From: JBDTSW01 sp963797835
Lineage (GTDB): Bacteria; Actinomycetota; Thermoleophilia; Solirubrobacterales; 70-9
Direction: 5' to 3'
DNA length: 64,000 nucleotides
Assembly (NCBI GenBank): GCA_963797835.1
Contig: CAWCRN010000029.1
Location: forward strand, 1 to 64,000
A model generated the notes under the pieces. It did no database searches. It had not been told where the DNA came from and was given only the letters and a program-made list of their open reading frames with translations. Every line of letters starts with the position of its first letter. The first letter of the stretch is position 1. This document shows positions 43,921-53,393 of the stretch, in pieces. The position numbers were made by a program, and so were the translations under genes.

Positions 43921-45833
43921 TTGTAGCTCCTCGTCACGGGGGTGAACGCGTCGAACTCGAGTTGCTCGCGGTGGGAGCCATGGGCCGCCTCATCGCCCTT
44001 CCACTCCCAGACCTGGGCGTGAGCGAAGCGCTTGTCGTCGCGGATCGCCTCGCCGTCCTCGGTCTGGTGCTCCTCGCGCAGGTGGCAGCCGCAGGACTCG
44101 TCGCGCTCGAGCGCGTCGCGGCACATCAGCTCCGCCAGCTCGAGGAAGTCCGAGATCCGGCCCGCGTACTCGAGCGTCTGGTTGATGCCGGCGTCGCCCG
44201 GCTCGATCCGCAGATCGCTCCAGAACGCCTCGCGAAGCTCCCGCACCCGGCCGATCGCCCGGTTGAGTCCCTCGGCGTCGCGGGTGATCCCGCAGTGGTC
44301 GAGCATGACCTCGCCCAGCTCGCGGTGGAAGACCGTCTGCGGGGTGGTGCCGCCGACGGCGAGCAGGCGATCGATCCGCTCGCGGACGTCGCGCTCGGCA
44401 GACTCGAACGCCGGGTGGGACGTGTCCACCTGGCCGGACACTTCGCTGAGCCAGTTCGTGACGGTGTGGGGGACGATGAAGTAGCCGTCGGCCAGGCACT
44501 GCATCATCGCGCTGGCCCCGAGCCGGTTGGCCCCGTGGTCCGAGAAGTTGGCCTCCCCGATCGCGAACAGGCCCGGGATCGTCGTCTGCAGCTCGTAGTC
44601 GACCCACAGTCCGCCCATCGAGTAGTGCGGGGCGGGGTAGATCATCATCGGCGTCTCCCACGGCGAGTCGCCGGTGATCCGCTCGTACATCTCGAACAGG
44701 TTCCCGTAGCGCTCCTCGATGACGTGGGCGCCGCGGTCCGCGATCGCGTCCCGGAAGTCGAGGTACACCGCCCGGCCGGTGGAGCCGACGCCGAGCCCCT
44801 CGTCGCAGACGATCTTGGCGGCGCGCGAGGCAACGTCGCGCGGGACCAGGTTGCCGAAGCGGGGATAGCGCTCCTCCAGGTAGTAGTAGCGGTCGGGCTC
44901 GGGGATCGCTCCCGGCTCGCGTGCCTCGTCCGGGTCGCGCGGGACCCAGACGCGGCCGTCGTTGCGAAGCGACTCCGACATCAGGGTCAGCTTCGACTGG
45001 TAGGAGCCCGTGGCCGGGATCGACGTGGGATGGATCTGGGTGAAGCAGGGGTTCGCCATCGCCGCGCCGCGGCGGTGCGCGCGCCATGCCGCCGTGACGT
45101 TGCATCCCATCGCGTTGGTGGAGAGGAAGTAGACGTTGCAATAGCCGCCTGTCGCGAGGACCACGGCGTCGGCGGCGTGGCGCTCGATCTCCCCGGTTAC
45201 CAGGTCGCGGGCGATGATCCCCCGCGCCTGCCCGTCGGCCACGACGACGTCCAGCAGCTCGTGGCGGTTGTGGACGTGTGCGCGCCCCTCGGCAACCTGC
45301 CGCTGGAGGGCCGAGTAGGCGCCGAGCAACAGCTGCTGCCCGGTCTGCCCGCGGCAGTAGAACGTGCGCTCGACCAGGACTCCGCCGAACGACCGCGTGG
45401 CGAGCATGCCTCCGTACTCGCGGTTGAAGGGGACGCCCTGAGCGACCGCCTGATCGATGATGTTGGTGGAGGTCTCGGCCAGGCGCCAGACGTTGGCCTC
45501 GCGGGCGCGGAAGTCGCCGCCCTTCATCGTGTCGACGAAGAGGCGCCGGATGGAGTCGCCCTCGTTGGCGTAGTCCTTGGTGGCGTTGATTCCGCCCTGG
45601 GCCGCGATCGAGTGGGCGCGCCGCGCCGAATCCTGGAAGCAGAACGACTCGACCCGGTAGCCCTGGCCCGCGAGCGTGGCGGCGGCGCTGGCGCCCGCCA
45701 GACCGGTGCCGACGACGATCACGGTGTGGTCGCCGCGCTGGCGTGGGCCGACGAGCCGGTGGTCGTCGAGCCAGTTGTGCCACTTGTCCTCGATCGGGCC
45801 GTCGGGGATCCGGGGGTCGAGCGCGACGCTCAT
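43917..45833 (-). CDS. sdhA: Succinate dehydrogenase flavoprotein subunit (type B)
   Basis: 638 residues, the longer flavoprotein form. FAD motif VIVVGTGLAGASAAATLAG, AHSIAAQGGINATKDY around the FAD-linking His, NPCFTQIHPTSIP substrate site, HYSMGGLWVDYELQT and GANRLGASAMMQCLADG. The start at 45833 matches the family N-terminus and overlaps sdhC by 4 nt. Catalyses succinate/fumarate interconversion linked to menaquinone or another quinone. Confidence 0.94.
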   Translation of the reverse strand: MSVALDPRIPDGPIEDKWHNWLDDHRLVGPRQRGDHTVIVVGTGLAGASAAATLAGQGYRVESFCFQDSARRAHSIAAQGGINATKDYANEGDSIRRLFVDTMKGGDFRAREANVWRLAETSTNIIDQAVAQGVPFNREYGGMLATRSFGGVLVERTFYCRGQTGQQLLLGAYSALQRQVAEGRAHVHNRHELLDVVVADGQARGIIARDLVTGEIERHAADAVVLATGGYCNVYFLSTNAMGCNVTAAWRAHRRGAAMANPCFTQIHPTSIPATGSYQSKLTLMSESLRNDGRVWVPRDPDEAREPGAIPEPDRYYYLEERYPRFGNLVPRDVASRAAKIVCDEGLGVGSTGRAVYLDFRDAIADRGAHVIEERYGNLFEMYERITGDSPWETPMMIYPAPHYSMGGLWVDYELQTTIPGLFAIGEANFSDHGANRLGASAMMQCLADGYFIVPHTVTNWLSEVSGQVDTSHPAFESAERDVRERIDRLLAVGGTTPQTVFHRELGEVMLDHCGITRDAEGLNRAIGRVRELREAFWSDLRIEPGDAGINQTLEYAGRISDFLELAELMCRDALERDESCGCHLREEHQTEDGEAIRDDKRFAHAQVWEWKGDEAAHGSHREQLEFDAFTPVTRSYK

Positions 45834-46579
45834 GGCGGCGCCTCCAAGATGCCGGTCCAAAACGCGATCGGCACAGCGGCGAAGCCGATTGCCACCGCCG
45901 CCGCGACGAAGTTCGACGTGCGGCGGATCGTGGGGTTGCGATTGGGGCTGTCCCAGCCGGCGGTCTGGGTCGAGCTCCAGATCGCGTGGCGCAGGTGGAG
46001 GCCGAGGATGATCGATGCCGCGACGTAGATCGCGACGAAGAGCGGGTTCTGGAAGGCCTCGTAGAGGTTTCGGTAGACGGCGCCCTCGATGTAGTCGTCC
46101 GAGTTGATCGTCCCCGTCGTGAACTGGAGGATGTGGAAGACCACGAAGGCGAGAAGGACGAGGCCGCCCAAGAGCATCGTCCGCGACGAGAGCGAGCGCT
46201 GGATGCGCTTGGCGGGATGCCCCGCGGGCCGGGCTTCGCGGTTGCGCAGGGCGAGTTGGATCACCCCGGTCACGTGCAGCACGAGCGCCGCGATCAGCAC
46301 GACGCGCACGGCCCAGAGCAGGCCATCCTCGGGGATGACCGGGTCGCCGACCGTGCGGAGGAACCTCGCGTAACTGTCGATCGCGGCGCCGTCCGGGCCC
46401 ACCCCTTGGAACGCCTTCAGGTTGCCGAGGACGTGCAGCACCACGTAGGCGGCCAGGATCCCGCCCGTGATGGCGACGATCACCTTCTTTCCGATCGACG
46501 AGCGCCACACCTCCCGGAGCCAGACGCCCCGGCTCGGGGCATCGCCGCGGGTGGCGGGCATCGTCGCCGGAGCGCTCAT
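45830..46579 (-). CDS. sdhC: Succinate dehydrogenase cytochrome b558-type membrane subunit
   Basis: 249 residues with five TM helices. It starts with the family's SSIGKKVIVAITGGILAAYVVLHVLGNL (His as haem ligand), later VVLIAALVLHVTGVIQLAL, LVLLAFVVFHILQFTTG and ILGLHLRHAIWSSTQTAGW; four well-placed His residues can ligate two b haems. It heads the sdhCAB-sdhA2B2E block. Anchors the complex and passes electrons to the quinone. Confidence 0.92.
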   Translation of the reverse strand: MSAPATMPATRGDAPSRGVWLREVWRSSIGKKVIVAITGGILAAYVVLHVLGNLKAFQGVGPDGAAIDSYARFLRTVGDPVIPEDGLLWAVRVVLIAALVLHVTGVIQLALRNREARPAGHPAKRIQRSLSSRTMLLGGLVLLAFVVFHILQFTTGTINSDDYIEGAVYRNLYEAFQNPLFVAIYVAASIILGLHLRHAIWSSTQTAGWDSPNRNPTIRRTSNFVAAAVAIGFAAVPIAFWTGILEAPP

Positions 46580-46644
46580 CCGCGCGCGATTCTATGCGGC
46601 GTCCGCGGCGGCCATGAGCCGTGCAGCGCCCGGGCGAAGGACGG

Positions 46645-47814
46645 TCAGCCGTCCGCGAGGGCGTTGCGCAGCGCGCGCCCGACCTGCTCCGCCGTGATCA
46701 CTCCGCGCAGGTGGCCCTCCGAATCGACCGCGGCGAGCCCGCCCAGACGCCTGAGGTTCTCGTTGGCCAGGAGCGACTCGATCGGGGCGTCGAGCCCCAC
46801 TCGAAGGGCGCCCTCATTGTCGGCCGTCAGGAACTCGGTTACGAACGCCGTCGCGCGCCGGCTCTCCGGGACGGCGTCGGCGGCTCCCCGCTGGAGCAGG
46901 CCCAGGAAGCGATGCGCCGTATCCACCACCGGGAACCACGGCCAGCGGTAGCGCAGGAAGAACTCGTCGAGCGCCCGCTCGACGCTCGTGTCCTCGGGGA
47001 TCGCGACCGGCTCGGCATCCATCACGTCGGCCACCGTGAGGCCCTCGATCCGGCTCGAGAGCTCGGTCTGGACCACGGCGCCCCGCGCGGCGGAGCCGAG
47101 GATGAATCCGACGAGCCCCAGCCAGATCCCCCCGATCAGGTCGCCCTGGATCACGAGGTAGAGGCCGATCCCGATGAACACGTAGGAGAAGCCCTGCCCG
47201 AGGGTCGCGGCGAATTTGGTCGCGCGGGCACGGTCGCCGTTGATCCGCCATGCGATCGCGCGCGCGATGCGCCCGCCGTCGAGCGGAAACGCCGGGACCA
47301 GGTTGAAGACCAGGACGAAGACGTTCACCGTCGCCACCCAGCCCAGCACGGCCAGGGCCGCCGACGCCCCCGTCGTCTCGTCGAAGCGCATGGCCTCCCA
47401 GAACTCGCCGCCGCCGATGGCGAGCCCGGCCGCCAAGCAGGCCAGCGCGATGAGGAGGGTTACGACCGGTCCGGCCACGGCGATCCGGAACTCAGCCCCG
47501 GGCGAGTCAGTGTCGCGGCTCATGCGGGCGACGCCCCCGAACAGCCAGAGGGTGATGTCCGTGATCCCGATCCCCTCGCGGAGCGCGACCACGGCGTGCC
47601 CCATCTCGTGCAGCAGGATCGAGCCGAAAAAGGCCAGGGCGCTGATGACGGCCAGCACGTATGGCCCAACCTCCCCCTCGTCGGCCCCGAGGACGTCCTC
47701 GTAGAAGCCGGACAGCGACAGGATCACCAGGAAAAGGACGAAGAACCACGAGTAGTCGACCCCCACCCGGATCCCCCGGAAGCTGAAGAGCTTGATCGCG
47801 CTGCGCGCAGGCAT
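46645..47814 (-). CDS. Site-2 protease family (M50) membrane metalloprotease with CBS domains
   Basis: 389 residues: N-terminal TM, zinc motif HEMGHAVVALREG, further TMs, the third zinc ligand motif NLVPAFPLDGGRIARAIAW, then two CBS domains from about residue 250 (VADVMDAEPVAIPEDTSVERAL; LTADNEGALRVGLDAPIESLL). Cleaves membrane-embedded substrates; CBS domains may sense adenylates. Substrate unknown. The start at 47814 follows the family N-terminus (KLFSFRGIRVGVDYSW). Confidence 0.9.
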   Translation of the reverse strand: MPARSAIKLFSFRGIRVGVDYSWFFVLFLVILSLSGFYEDVLGADEGEVGPYVLAVISALAFFGSILLHEMGHAVVALREGIGITDITLWLFGGVARMSRDTDSPGAEFRIAVAGPVVTLLIALACLAAGLAIGGGEFWEAMRFDETTGASAALAVLGWVATVNVFVLVFNLVPAFPLDGGRIARAIAWRINGDRARATKFAATLGQGFSYVFIGIGLYLVIQGDLIGGIWLGLVGFILGSAARGAVVQTELSSRIEGLTVADVMDAEPVAIPEDTSVERALDEFFLRYRWPWFPVVDTAHRFLGLLQRGAADAVPESRRATAFVTEFLTADNEGALRVGLDAPIESLLANENLRRLGGLAAVDSEGHLRGVITAEQVGRALRNALADG

Positions 47815-47852
47815 GCCGGTGGATGGTAGGGCGGTTAGGCTCTCGCGCTGCG

Positions 47853-49058
47853 ATGGCAGCGACGAAGGAGACCCCCGCCGCTTCCCACCTCGACCAGGGG
47901 TGGCTCCGCGAGCTGGTGGTCGAACTGAGTGCGATCGAGCGCGAGAGCGGCTCGCCCGGCGAGCGCGAGGCGGCGGACTGGGTCGTCGCGAGCCTGGCCG
48001 AGCACGGCGCCGAGGCGCTTGTCGAGACCGAGCGTCTCCACAACACCTTCTGGTGGCCGCTCGGGCTCGCGGGCGCCGCCGGTGCGCTCGGCGGCATCGC
48101 TGCGCTGCGTGGCCACCGGATCACCGGCGCCGCGCTCGGGGCCGCCGCGGCGTTTGCCGCGACGACGGACATGCCCCCCGGGCGAAGGCGCCTGCGGGAG
48201 CTGTTGCCCAAGCGCGACACGTCCAACGTCGTCGCGGCTGTCGGGCCGGCAGCCGCCGAGCGGACCGTTGTCCTGGTCGCCCACCACGACGCCGCCCATT
48301 CGGGCCTCGTCTTCCACCCCGCGATCCCGGAGCTGGCCGAGCGCGCCGGGCTCATCGAGAACGCGAACACGAGCCCGCCGCTGATGTGGCCGATCATCGC
48401 CGGGCCGGCCGCCGTCGCCGCGGGCTCCGTGCTGGGGAGCCGGACGCTCGCCCGGGCCGGGGCCCTGGTGTCGGCCGCCTTCGCCGCGGGGATGGCCGAC
48501 ATCGGCCTGCGCCGCGTGGTTCCCGGCGCGAACGACAACGCGACCGGCGTCGCGGTGCTGGTCGCCATCGCGAGGGCGCTGGCGGAGCGGCCCGCCGAGC
48601 GCACCCGGGTGCTGCTGGTCTCCACCTCGGAGGAGGGGCTGTGCGAGGGGATGGAGACGTTCGGCCAGCGGCACTTCGGCGAGCTTCCGCGCGAGTCCAC
48701 GTTCATCCTCAGCATCGACACGGTCGGCTCGCCACACCTGTGCGTTCTGCGCGGCGAGGGGATGCGGGGGATGCGCGAGTACCCGCGGCGCTCGCTCGAG
48801 CTGATGGACGGGCTCGCCGAGGAACTGGGGATCCACCTGTTCCCCAGCCTGCGCCTTCGCAACGCCACCGACGGCTCGATCGCCCTCGCCGGCGGGTACG
48901 AATGCGCGTCGCTCGCGTCCTGCACGGAGCTGAAGCAGCCGGCCAACTACCACTGGCCGACGGACGTACCCGAGAACGTCGACTACGCGACGGTCGCCGA
49001 CGCGGTTCGCCTTACCGAGGCCGTCGTGCGCCGCCTCGACGAGCGCTGGCTCGACTGA
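47853..49058 (+). CDS. M28-family zinc peptidase with internal hydrophobic segment
   Basis: About 401 residues. Zinc-ligand motifs VVLVAHHDAAHSG, VPGANDNATGVAVLVA, LVSTSEEGLCEGM and the C-terminal NYHWPTD fit the M28 aminopeptidase-like fold. An unusual pair of hydrophobic segments (FWWPLGLAGAAGALGGIAAL and PLMWPIIAGPAAVAAGSVLG) splits the N-terminal part, suggesting membrane attachment. Start uncertain: 47853 (MAATKET) or an in-frame ATG 30 nt upstream. Divergent from the M50 protease. Confidence 0.8.
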   Translation: MAATKETPAASHLDQGWLRELVVELSAIERESGSPGEREAADWVVASLAEHGAEALVETERLHNTFWWPLGLAGAAGALGGIAALRGHRITGAALGAAAAFAATTDMPPGRRRLRELLPKRDTSNVVAAVGPAAAERTVVLVAHHDAAHSGLVFHPAIPELAERAGLIENANTSPPLMWPIIAGPAAVAAGSVLGSRTLARAGALVSAAFAAGMADIGLRRVVPGANDNATGVAVLVAIARALAERPAERTRVLLVSTSEEGLCEGMETFGQRHFGELPRESTFILSIDTVGSPHLCVLRGEGMRGMREYPRRSLELMDGLAEELGIHLFPSLRLRNATDGSIALAGGYECASLASCTELKQPANYHWPTDVPENVDYATVADAVRLTEAVVRRLDERWLD

Positions 49059-49123
49059 GCCAATCGGCGACTCCGGGCGATTCCAGGTTTAGGTCCGGGC
49101 CCGGTGGTGTACTTCACCGCGCA

Positions 49124-49267
49124 ATGTATGAACGTTTGCTCATACTTGAGCCGGACCGGGCGCAGGTGAAGCGACTCGGCGAGGCATGGGTGACGATCGC
49201 CAACGTCGTCGGCCTGACGGTCGGCCTCGTCATCGCGATCGCCCTGATCGTGGCGCTCGGGGCCTAG
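49124..49267 (+). CDS. Small single-TM protein
   Basis: A 47-residue open frame: MYERLLILEPDRAQVKRLGEAW followed by the hydrophobic helix IANVVGLTVGLVIAIALIVALG and stop. The composition is convincingly membrane-like and the start context is AT-richer than its surroundings. No strong ribosome site is seen. Function unknown; it lies between the M28 peptidase and a convergent acyl-CoA dehydrogenase. Confidence 0.5.
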   Translation: MYERLLILEPDRAQVKRLGEAWVTIANVVGLTVGLVIAIALIVALGA

Positions 49268-49315
49268 TCGGCTTCGCGATCGCCCAGGCGATCTGCAAGG
49301 CCTGACCCTCCGGTC

Positions 49316-50992
49316 TCAGGCTGGCTGCGGCGCGTGCCGGGCGATGATGCGCTCGAAATCCACGCCCTTCGGCAGGGTGCCGAAGGCGCGGCCGCCGTCG
49401 CCCTCGAGGCGGGAGGCGCAGAACGCGTCGGCCACGGCCGGGTCGCCGTAGCGGACGAGCAGCGAGCCCTGGAGCGCAAGCGCCATCCACTCGACAACCC
49501 GCCGGGCGCGGCTCTCGATCGCGTCGAGGTCGCCGAGCTCCTCGCGCAACTCGGCGGCGAAGCGGTCCAGGCGGGGCTCGGCGCCGGCCGCCTCGTCGAC
49601 CTCGGCGAAGAACGCCTCGAGCGCCCGAGGCGTGCGCGCCATCGCGCGCAGCACGTCCAGCGATTGGACGTTGCCCGAGCCCTCCCAGATCGAGGCCAGT
49701 GGGCTCTCGCGGTACATCCGGGGCATCCCGGACTCCTCCACGTAGCCGTTGCCGCCGAAGCATTCGAGCGCCTCGACCGCGTGCGAGGGCCCGCGCTTGC
49801 AGATCCAGTACTTGAGGACCGCGTTGGCGACCCGCTTGAACTCCGTCTCCTGCTCGTCGCCCGCGATCGAGTCGTCGTAGGCGCGGGCGAGGCGCATCGA
49901 GGCGATCGTCGCGGCCTCGGACTCGACCGCCAGGTCGGCCAGCACGTTCTGCATCAAGGGCTGTTCGACCAGCGTCTTCCCGAACGCCGAGCGGTGGGTG
50001 CAGTGGTTGATCGCGGCTGCGGTGCCGAAGCGCATCCCCGCCGACGATCCGGCCGCACAGTCGAGGCGGGTGTGGTTGACCATCTCGATGATGGTGCGGA
50101 CGCCGCGCCCCTCCTCGCCGACGAGCCGTGCCCAGGCGCCGGCGAACTCGACCTCGGATGAGGCATTCGAACGGTTGCCCAGCTTGTCCTTCAGGCGCTG
50201 GAGCTGGATCCGGTTGCGCTCGCCGTCGGGCAGGAAGCGGGGCATGAAGAGGCATGAGACGCCGGCCTCGGTCTGGGCGAGGACCAGGAACGCATCGCAC
50301 ATCGGGGCCGAGAGGAACCACTTGTGGCCGGTCACCTCATACTCGGCGCCGGGACCGCCGCCGTTGAGCGGCCGCGCGGTCGTGGTGTTGGCCCGTACGT
50401 CCGAGCCGCCCTGCTTCTCGGTCATCCCCATCCCGCACAGCGCGCCCTTCTTGTCGATCGCGGGAACGAGGCGCTCGTCGTACTCCAGCGAGCCGAAGCG
50501 GGGCTCCCACTCCTCGGCCAGCTCGGGCTGCATCCGCAGCGCCGGGATGACCGAGTAGGTCATCGAAATCGGGCACATCACCCCGGCCTCGGCCTGGGTA
50601 AGAAGCATCGCGGCAGCGGTGCGCGCGGCGTGGGCGCCCGGACCCGGCTCGAGCCACGGCGACGCGTGGACCCCGTGCGAGATCCCGATTCGCATCAGCT
50701 CGTGCCAGGCAGGGTGGAACTCGACCTCGTCGATCCGGTTGCCGTAGCGGTCGTGGGTGCGAAGCCGCGGCGGGTTCACGTTGGCCAGCCGGCCCAGCTC
50801 GATCACGTCAGGCCGGCCGGCGATCGCGCCGAGGCCGCGAAGGCGCTCGTCCGCCCAACCGGCACCCTCTCGGGCCACGGCCTGGGTCAGCACCCGGTCG
50901 GCCTCGAAGACGTTGTAGCCCTCGAGAGGAGGCGACTGGTTGAAGACCTGGTGCGTGGCGGCGGTGGGCGCGGAGGGATCGACGGTTGCCAT
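49316..50992 (-). CDS. AidB-like acyl-CoA dehydrogenase
   Basis: 558 residues: the N-terminal extension HQVFNQSPPLEGYNVFEAD is characteristic of the AidB branch, followed by acyl-CoA dehydrogenase motifs GMGMTEKQGGSDVRANTT (FAD contact) and HKWFLSAPMCDAFLVLAQT, the helical domain FVEVDEAAGAEPRLDR-like C-terminal part and ALECFGGNGYVEESGMPRMYRE. AidB binds DNA and FAD in alkylation stress; other members oxidise branched acyl-CoAs. The role here is not certain. The frame is intact. Confidence 0.88.
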   Translation of the reverse strand: MATVDPSAPTAATHQVFNQSPPLEGYNVFEADRVLTQAVAREGAGWADERLRGLGAIAGRPDVIELGRLANVNPPRLRTHDRYGNRIDEVEFHPAWHELMRIGISHGVHASPWLEPGPGAHAARTAAAMLLTQAEAGVMCPISMTYSVIPALRMQPELAEEWEPRFGSLEYDERLVPAIDKKGALCGMGMTEKQGGSDVRANTTTARPLNGGGPGAEYEVTGHKWFLSAPMCDAFLVLAQTEAGVSCLFMPRFLPDGERNRIQLQRLKDKLGNRSNASSEVEFAGAWARLVGEEGRGVRTIIEMVNHTRLDCAAGSSAGMRFGTAAAINHCTHRSAFGKTLVEQPLMQNVLADLAVESEAATIASMRLARAYDDSIAGDEQETEFKRVANAVLKYWICKRGPSHAVEALECFGGNGYVEESGMPRMYRESPLASIWEGSGNVQSLDVLRAMARTPRALEAFFAEVDEAAGAEPRLDRFAAELREELGDLDAIESRARRVVEWMALALQGSLLVRYGDPAVADAFCASRLEGDGGRAFGTLPKGVDFERIIARHAPQPA

Positions 50993-51033
50993 GGCGCCGG
51001 ATGGTACGCGAGCCCCGATAGCATCGCCGCCCC

Positions 51034-52251
51034 TTGGACAAGGTCGAGGCCAAGAACCCCATCGTCGAGCTCGACGGCGATGAGATGACCCGGATCATCT
51101 GGGCATTCATCAAGGAGCAGCTGATCCTGCCCTACCTCGACGTAGAGCTCATCTACTTCGATCTGGGGATCGAGAGCCGGGACGCGACCGACGACCAGAT
51201 CACCGTCGACGCCGCGAACGCGATCAAGGAGCACGGCGTGGGGGTGAAGTGCGCCACGATCACCCCCGACGAGGCCCGGGTGAAGGAGTTCGGGCTGAAG
51301 CGCATGTACCGCTCGCCCAACGGGACGATCCGGAACATCCTCGGCGGCGTGATCTTCCGCGAGCCGATCGTGATCTCCAACATCCCACGCCTGGTTCCCG
51401 GCTGGACGAAGCCGATCATCATCGGCCGCCACGCCTTCGGCGACCAGTACCGCGCGACCGACACGGTGATCCCGGGCGACGGGAAGCTGATGCTCTCGTT
51501 CACCCCGAACGACGGCGGCGACCCGATCGAGCTGGAGGTCTTCGACTTCCCGGAGGGCGGGGGCGTGGCGATGGCGATGTACAACCTGGACGACTCGATC
51601 CGCGACTTCGCCCGCGCCTCCTTCCGCTATGGGCTCGAGCGGCACATGCCGGTCTACATGTCGACCAAGAACACGATCCTGAAGACCTACGACGGGCGCT
51701 TCAAGGACCTCTTCCAGGAGGTGTTCGCCTCCGAGTTCAAGGCCGAGTTCGACGCCGCCGGGCTCACCTACGAGCATCGCCTCATCGACGACATGGTGGC
51801 CGCCGCGCTGAAGTGGGAGGGGGGGTACTTGTGGGCGTGCAAGAACTACGACGGCGACGTCCAGTCCGACACCGTCGCCCAGGGGTTTGGCTCGCTGGGC
51901 TTGATGACGAGCGTCCTGATGACGCCCGACGGCAAGACGGTGGAGGCGGAGGCCGCCCACGGCACGGTCACCCGCCACTACCGCGAGCACCAGAAGGGCA
52001 ACCCCACCTCCACCAACCCGATCGCCTCGATCTTCGCCTGGACCCGCGCGCTCGCCGCGCGGGGCAGGATGGATGAGACGCCCGAGGTGATCGAGTTCGC
52101 CGAGACCCTCGAGCGCGTGTGCGTCGAGACGGTGGAGAGCGGGAAGATGACCAAGGACCTCGCCCTTCTGGTGGGCGAGGGCCAGGACTACCTGACGACG
52201 CAGGAGTTCCTCGCCGCGATCGACGAGAACCTCCGGGCCGCGATGGCCTGA
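51034..52251 (+). CDS. icd: NADP-dependent isocitrate dehydrogenase (type II, eukaryote-like)
   Basis: 405 residues beginning VEAKNPIVELDGDEMTRIIW, the signature of the homodimeric type II enzyme; substrate loop YRSPNGTIRNILGG, metal Asp in DDMVAAALKWEGGYLWACKNYDGDVQSD and the cofactor region EAAHGTVTRHYREHQKG (His-Thr-Val NADP preference). TTG start. Oxidative decarboxylation of isocitrate to 2-oxoglutarate, next to mdh in a small TCA group. Confidence 0.95.
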   Translation: MDKVEAKNPIVELDGDEMTRIIWAFIKEQLILPYLDVELIYFDLGIESRDATDDQITVDAANAIKEHGVGVKCATITPDEARVKEFGLKRMYRSPNGTIRNILGGVIFREPIVISNIPRLVPGWTKPIIIGRHAFGDQYRATDTVIPGDGKLMLSFTPNDGGDPIELEVFDFPEGGGVAMAMYNLDDSIRDFARASFRYGLERHMPVYMSTKNTILKTYDGRFKDLFQEVFASEFKAEFDAAGLTYEHRLIDDMVAAALKWEGGYLWACKNYDGDVQSDTVAQGFGSLGLMTSVLMTPDGKTVEAEAAHGTVTRHYREHQKGNPTSTNPIASIFAWTRALAARGRMDETPEVIEFAETLERVCVETVESGKMTKDLALLVGEGQDYLTTQEFLAAIDENLRAAMA

Positions 52252-52288
52252 GCCGGCCCGGGCCCGGCGCCTCAATAGGATGGCGCCG

Positions 52289-53108
52289 ATGAGCGACCCA
52301 CCCGTCAAGGTCACCGTCACCGGCGCCGCCGGGCAGATCGGCTACGCGCTGCTGTTCCGGATCGCCGCGGGCGAGATGCTGGGCTCCGACACGAAGGTCC
52401 ACCTCGACCTGCTCGAGATCCCCGACGCGGTCAAGGCCGCCGAGGGCACCGCGATGGAGTTGCAGGACTGCGCCTTCCCGCTGCTGGCCGGGATCGACAT
52501 CCACGACGACCCAGGGCCCGCCTTCGACGGGTGCAACGTCGGCCTGCTGGTCGGCGCGCGCCCGCGCGGGCCGGGGATGGAGCGCTCCGACCTCTTGGAG
52601 GCCAACGGCGGCATCTTCAAGCCCCAGGGCGAGGCGATCAACGCCGGCGCGGCCGACGACGTCAAGGTGCTCGTCGTCGGGAACCCCGCCAACACCAACG
52701 CGTTGATCGCCATGGCCAACGCGCCCGACGTCCCCAACCAGCGGTTCACGGCGATGGTGCGCCTCGATCACAACCGCGCAATCGCCCAGCTCGCGGCGAA
52801 GACGGGCGCCGAGGTCTCGGAGATCACCAGCATGACCATCTGGGGCAACCACTCGACGACGCAGTACCCGGACCTCGTGAACGCGAAGGTGCGGGGCGAG
52901 GGGGCCTGGGACGTGGTCGGCGACGAGGCCTGGATCGCCGACGAGTTCATCCCCACGGTCGCCAAGCGCGGCGCGGCGATCATCGACGCGCGCGGCGCAT
53001 CGAGCGCGGCCAGCGCGGCGAACGCCGCGATCGACCACGTCCACGACTGGGTGTTCGGCACCTCCGACGGCGACTGGGTCTCGATGGGCGTGCCGGCGGA
53101 CGGGTCCT
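52289..53108 (+). pseudogene. Malate dehydrogenase copy 1, 3'-truncated duplicate
   Basis: Encodes VKVTVTGAAGQIGYALLFRIA, RGPGMERSDLLEANGGIF, NPANTNALIAM, DHNRAIAQLA and GNHSTTQYPDL, that is, the NAD-binding and most of the catalytic domain of an LDH-fold malate dehydrogenase. After 53108 it diverges abruptly from copy 2 and lacks the C-terminal about 55 residues (YDVPEGIISGYP ... REAVAGLGLV). The open frame reads on through unrelated sequence. Start by comparison with copy 2. Very likely a non-functional duplicate, or a misassembled copy. Confidence 0.7.
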
Positions 53109-53393
53109 GGACCCCGAGGTGCATCGTCGCCGGCGTGATCCGTGCACCTGGGTCCCTGAACGTGACGGTCGCGCCGTCGTTAGAGACGGTCGGTCGTTCT
53201 CCGGGCGTCGTAGAGCATCCGTACTCCTCGCCCGCCGCGAACGACGCTCACCTCCGACGCGGCCGCCGCGGCGGGGAACGCGATCGTCGTTGCCAGCGCC
53301 AACCCCAGCGCAGCGCCTCCCTGCATGACGACCCAAGTGTAGGCGTGGTCGGGAGCCTCGTCCGGGGCCCACTCGTGAATAGGATGCGCCGCG
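53109..53393. other. Spacer between the two mdh copies
   Basis: This 285-bp stretch has no clear gene. On the minus strand it contains one hydrophobic reading segment (AYTWVVMQGGAALGLALATTIAFPAAAAASEV) that could be a fragment of a membrane protein. It shows no similarity to the end of mdh, so it marks the duplication breakpoint. Confidence 0.4.
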
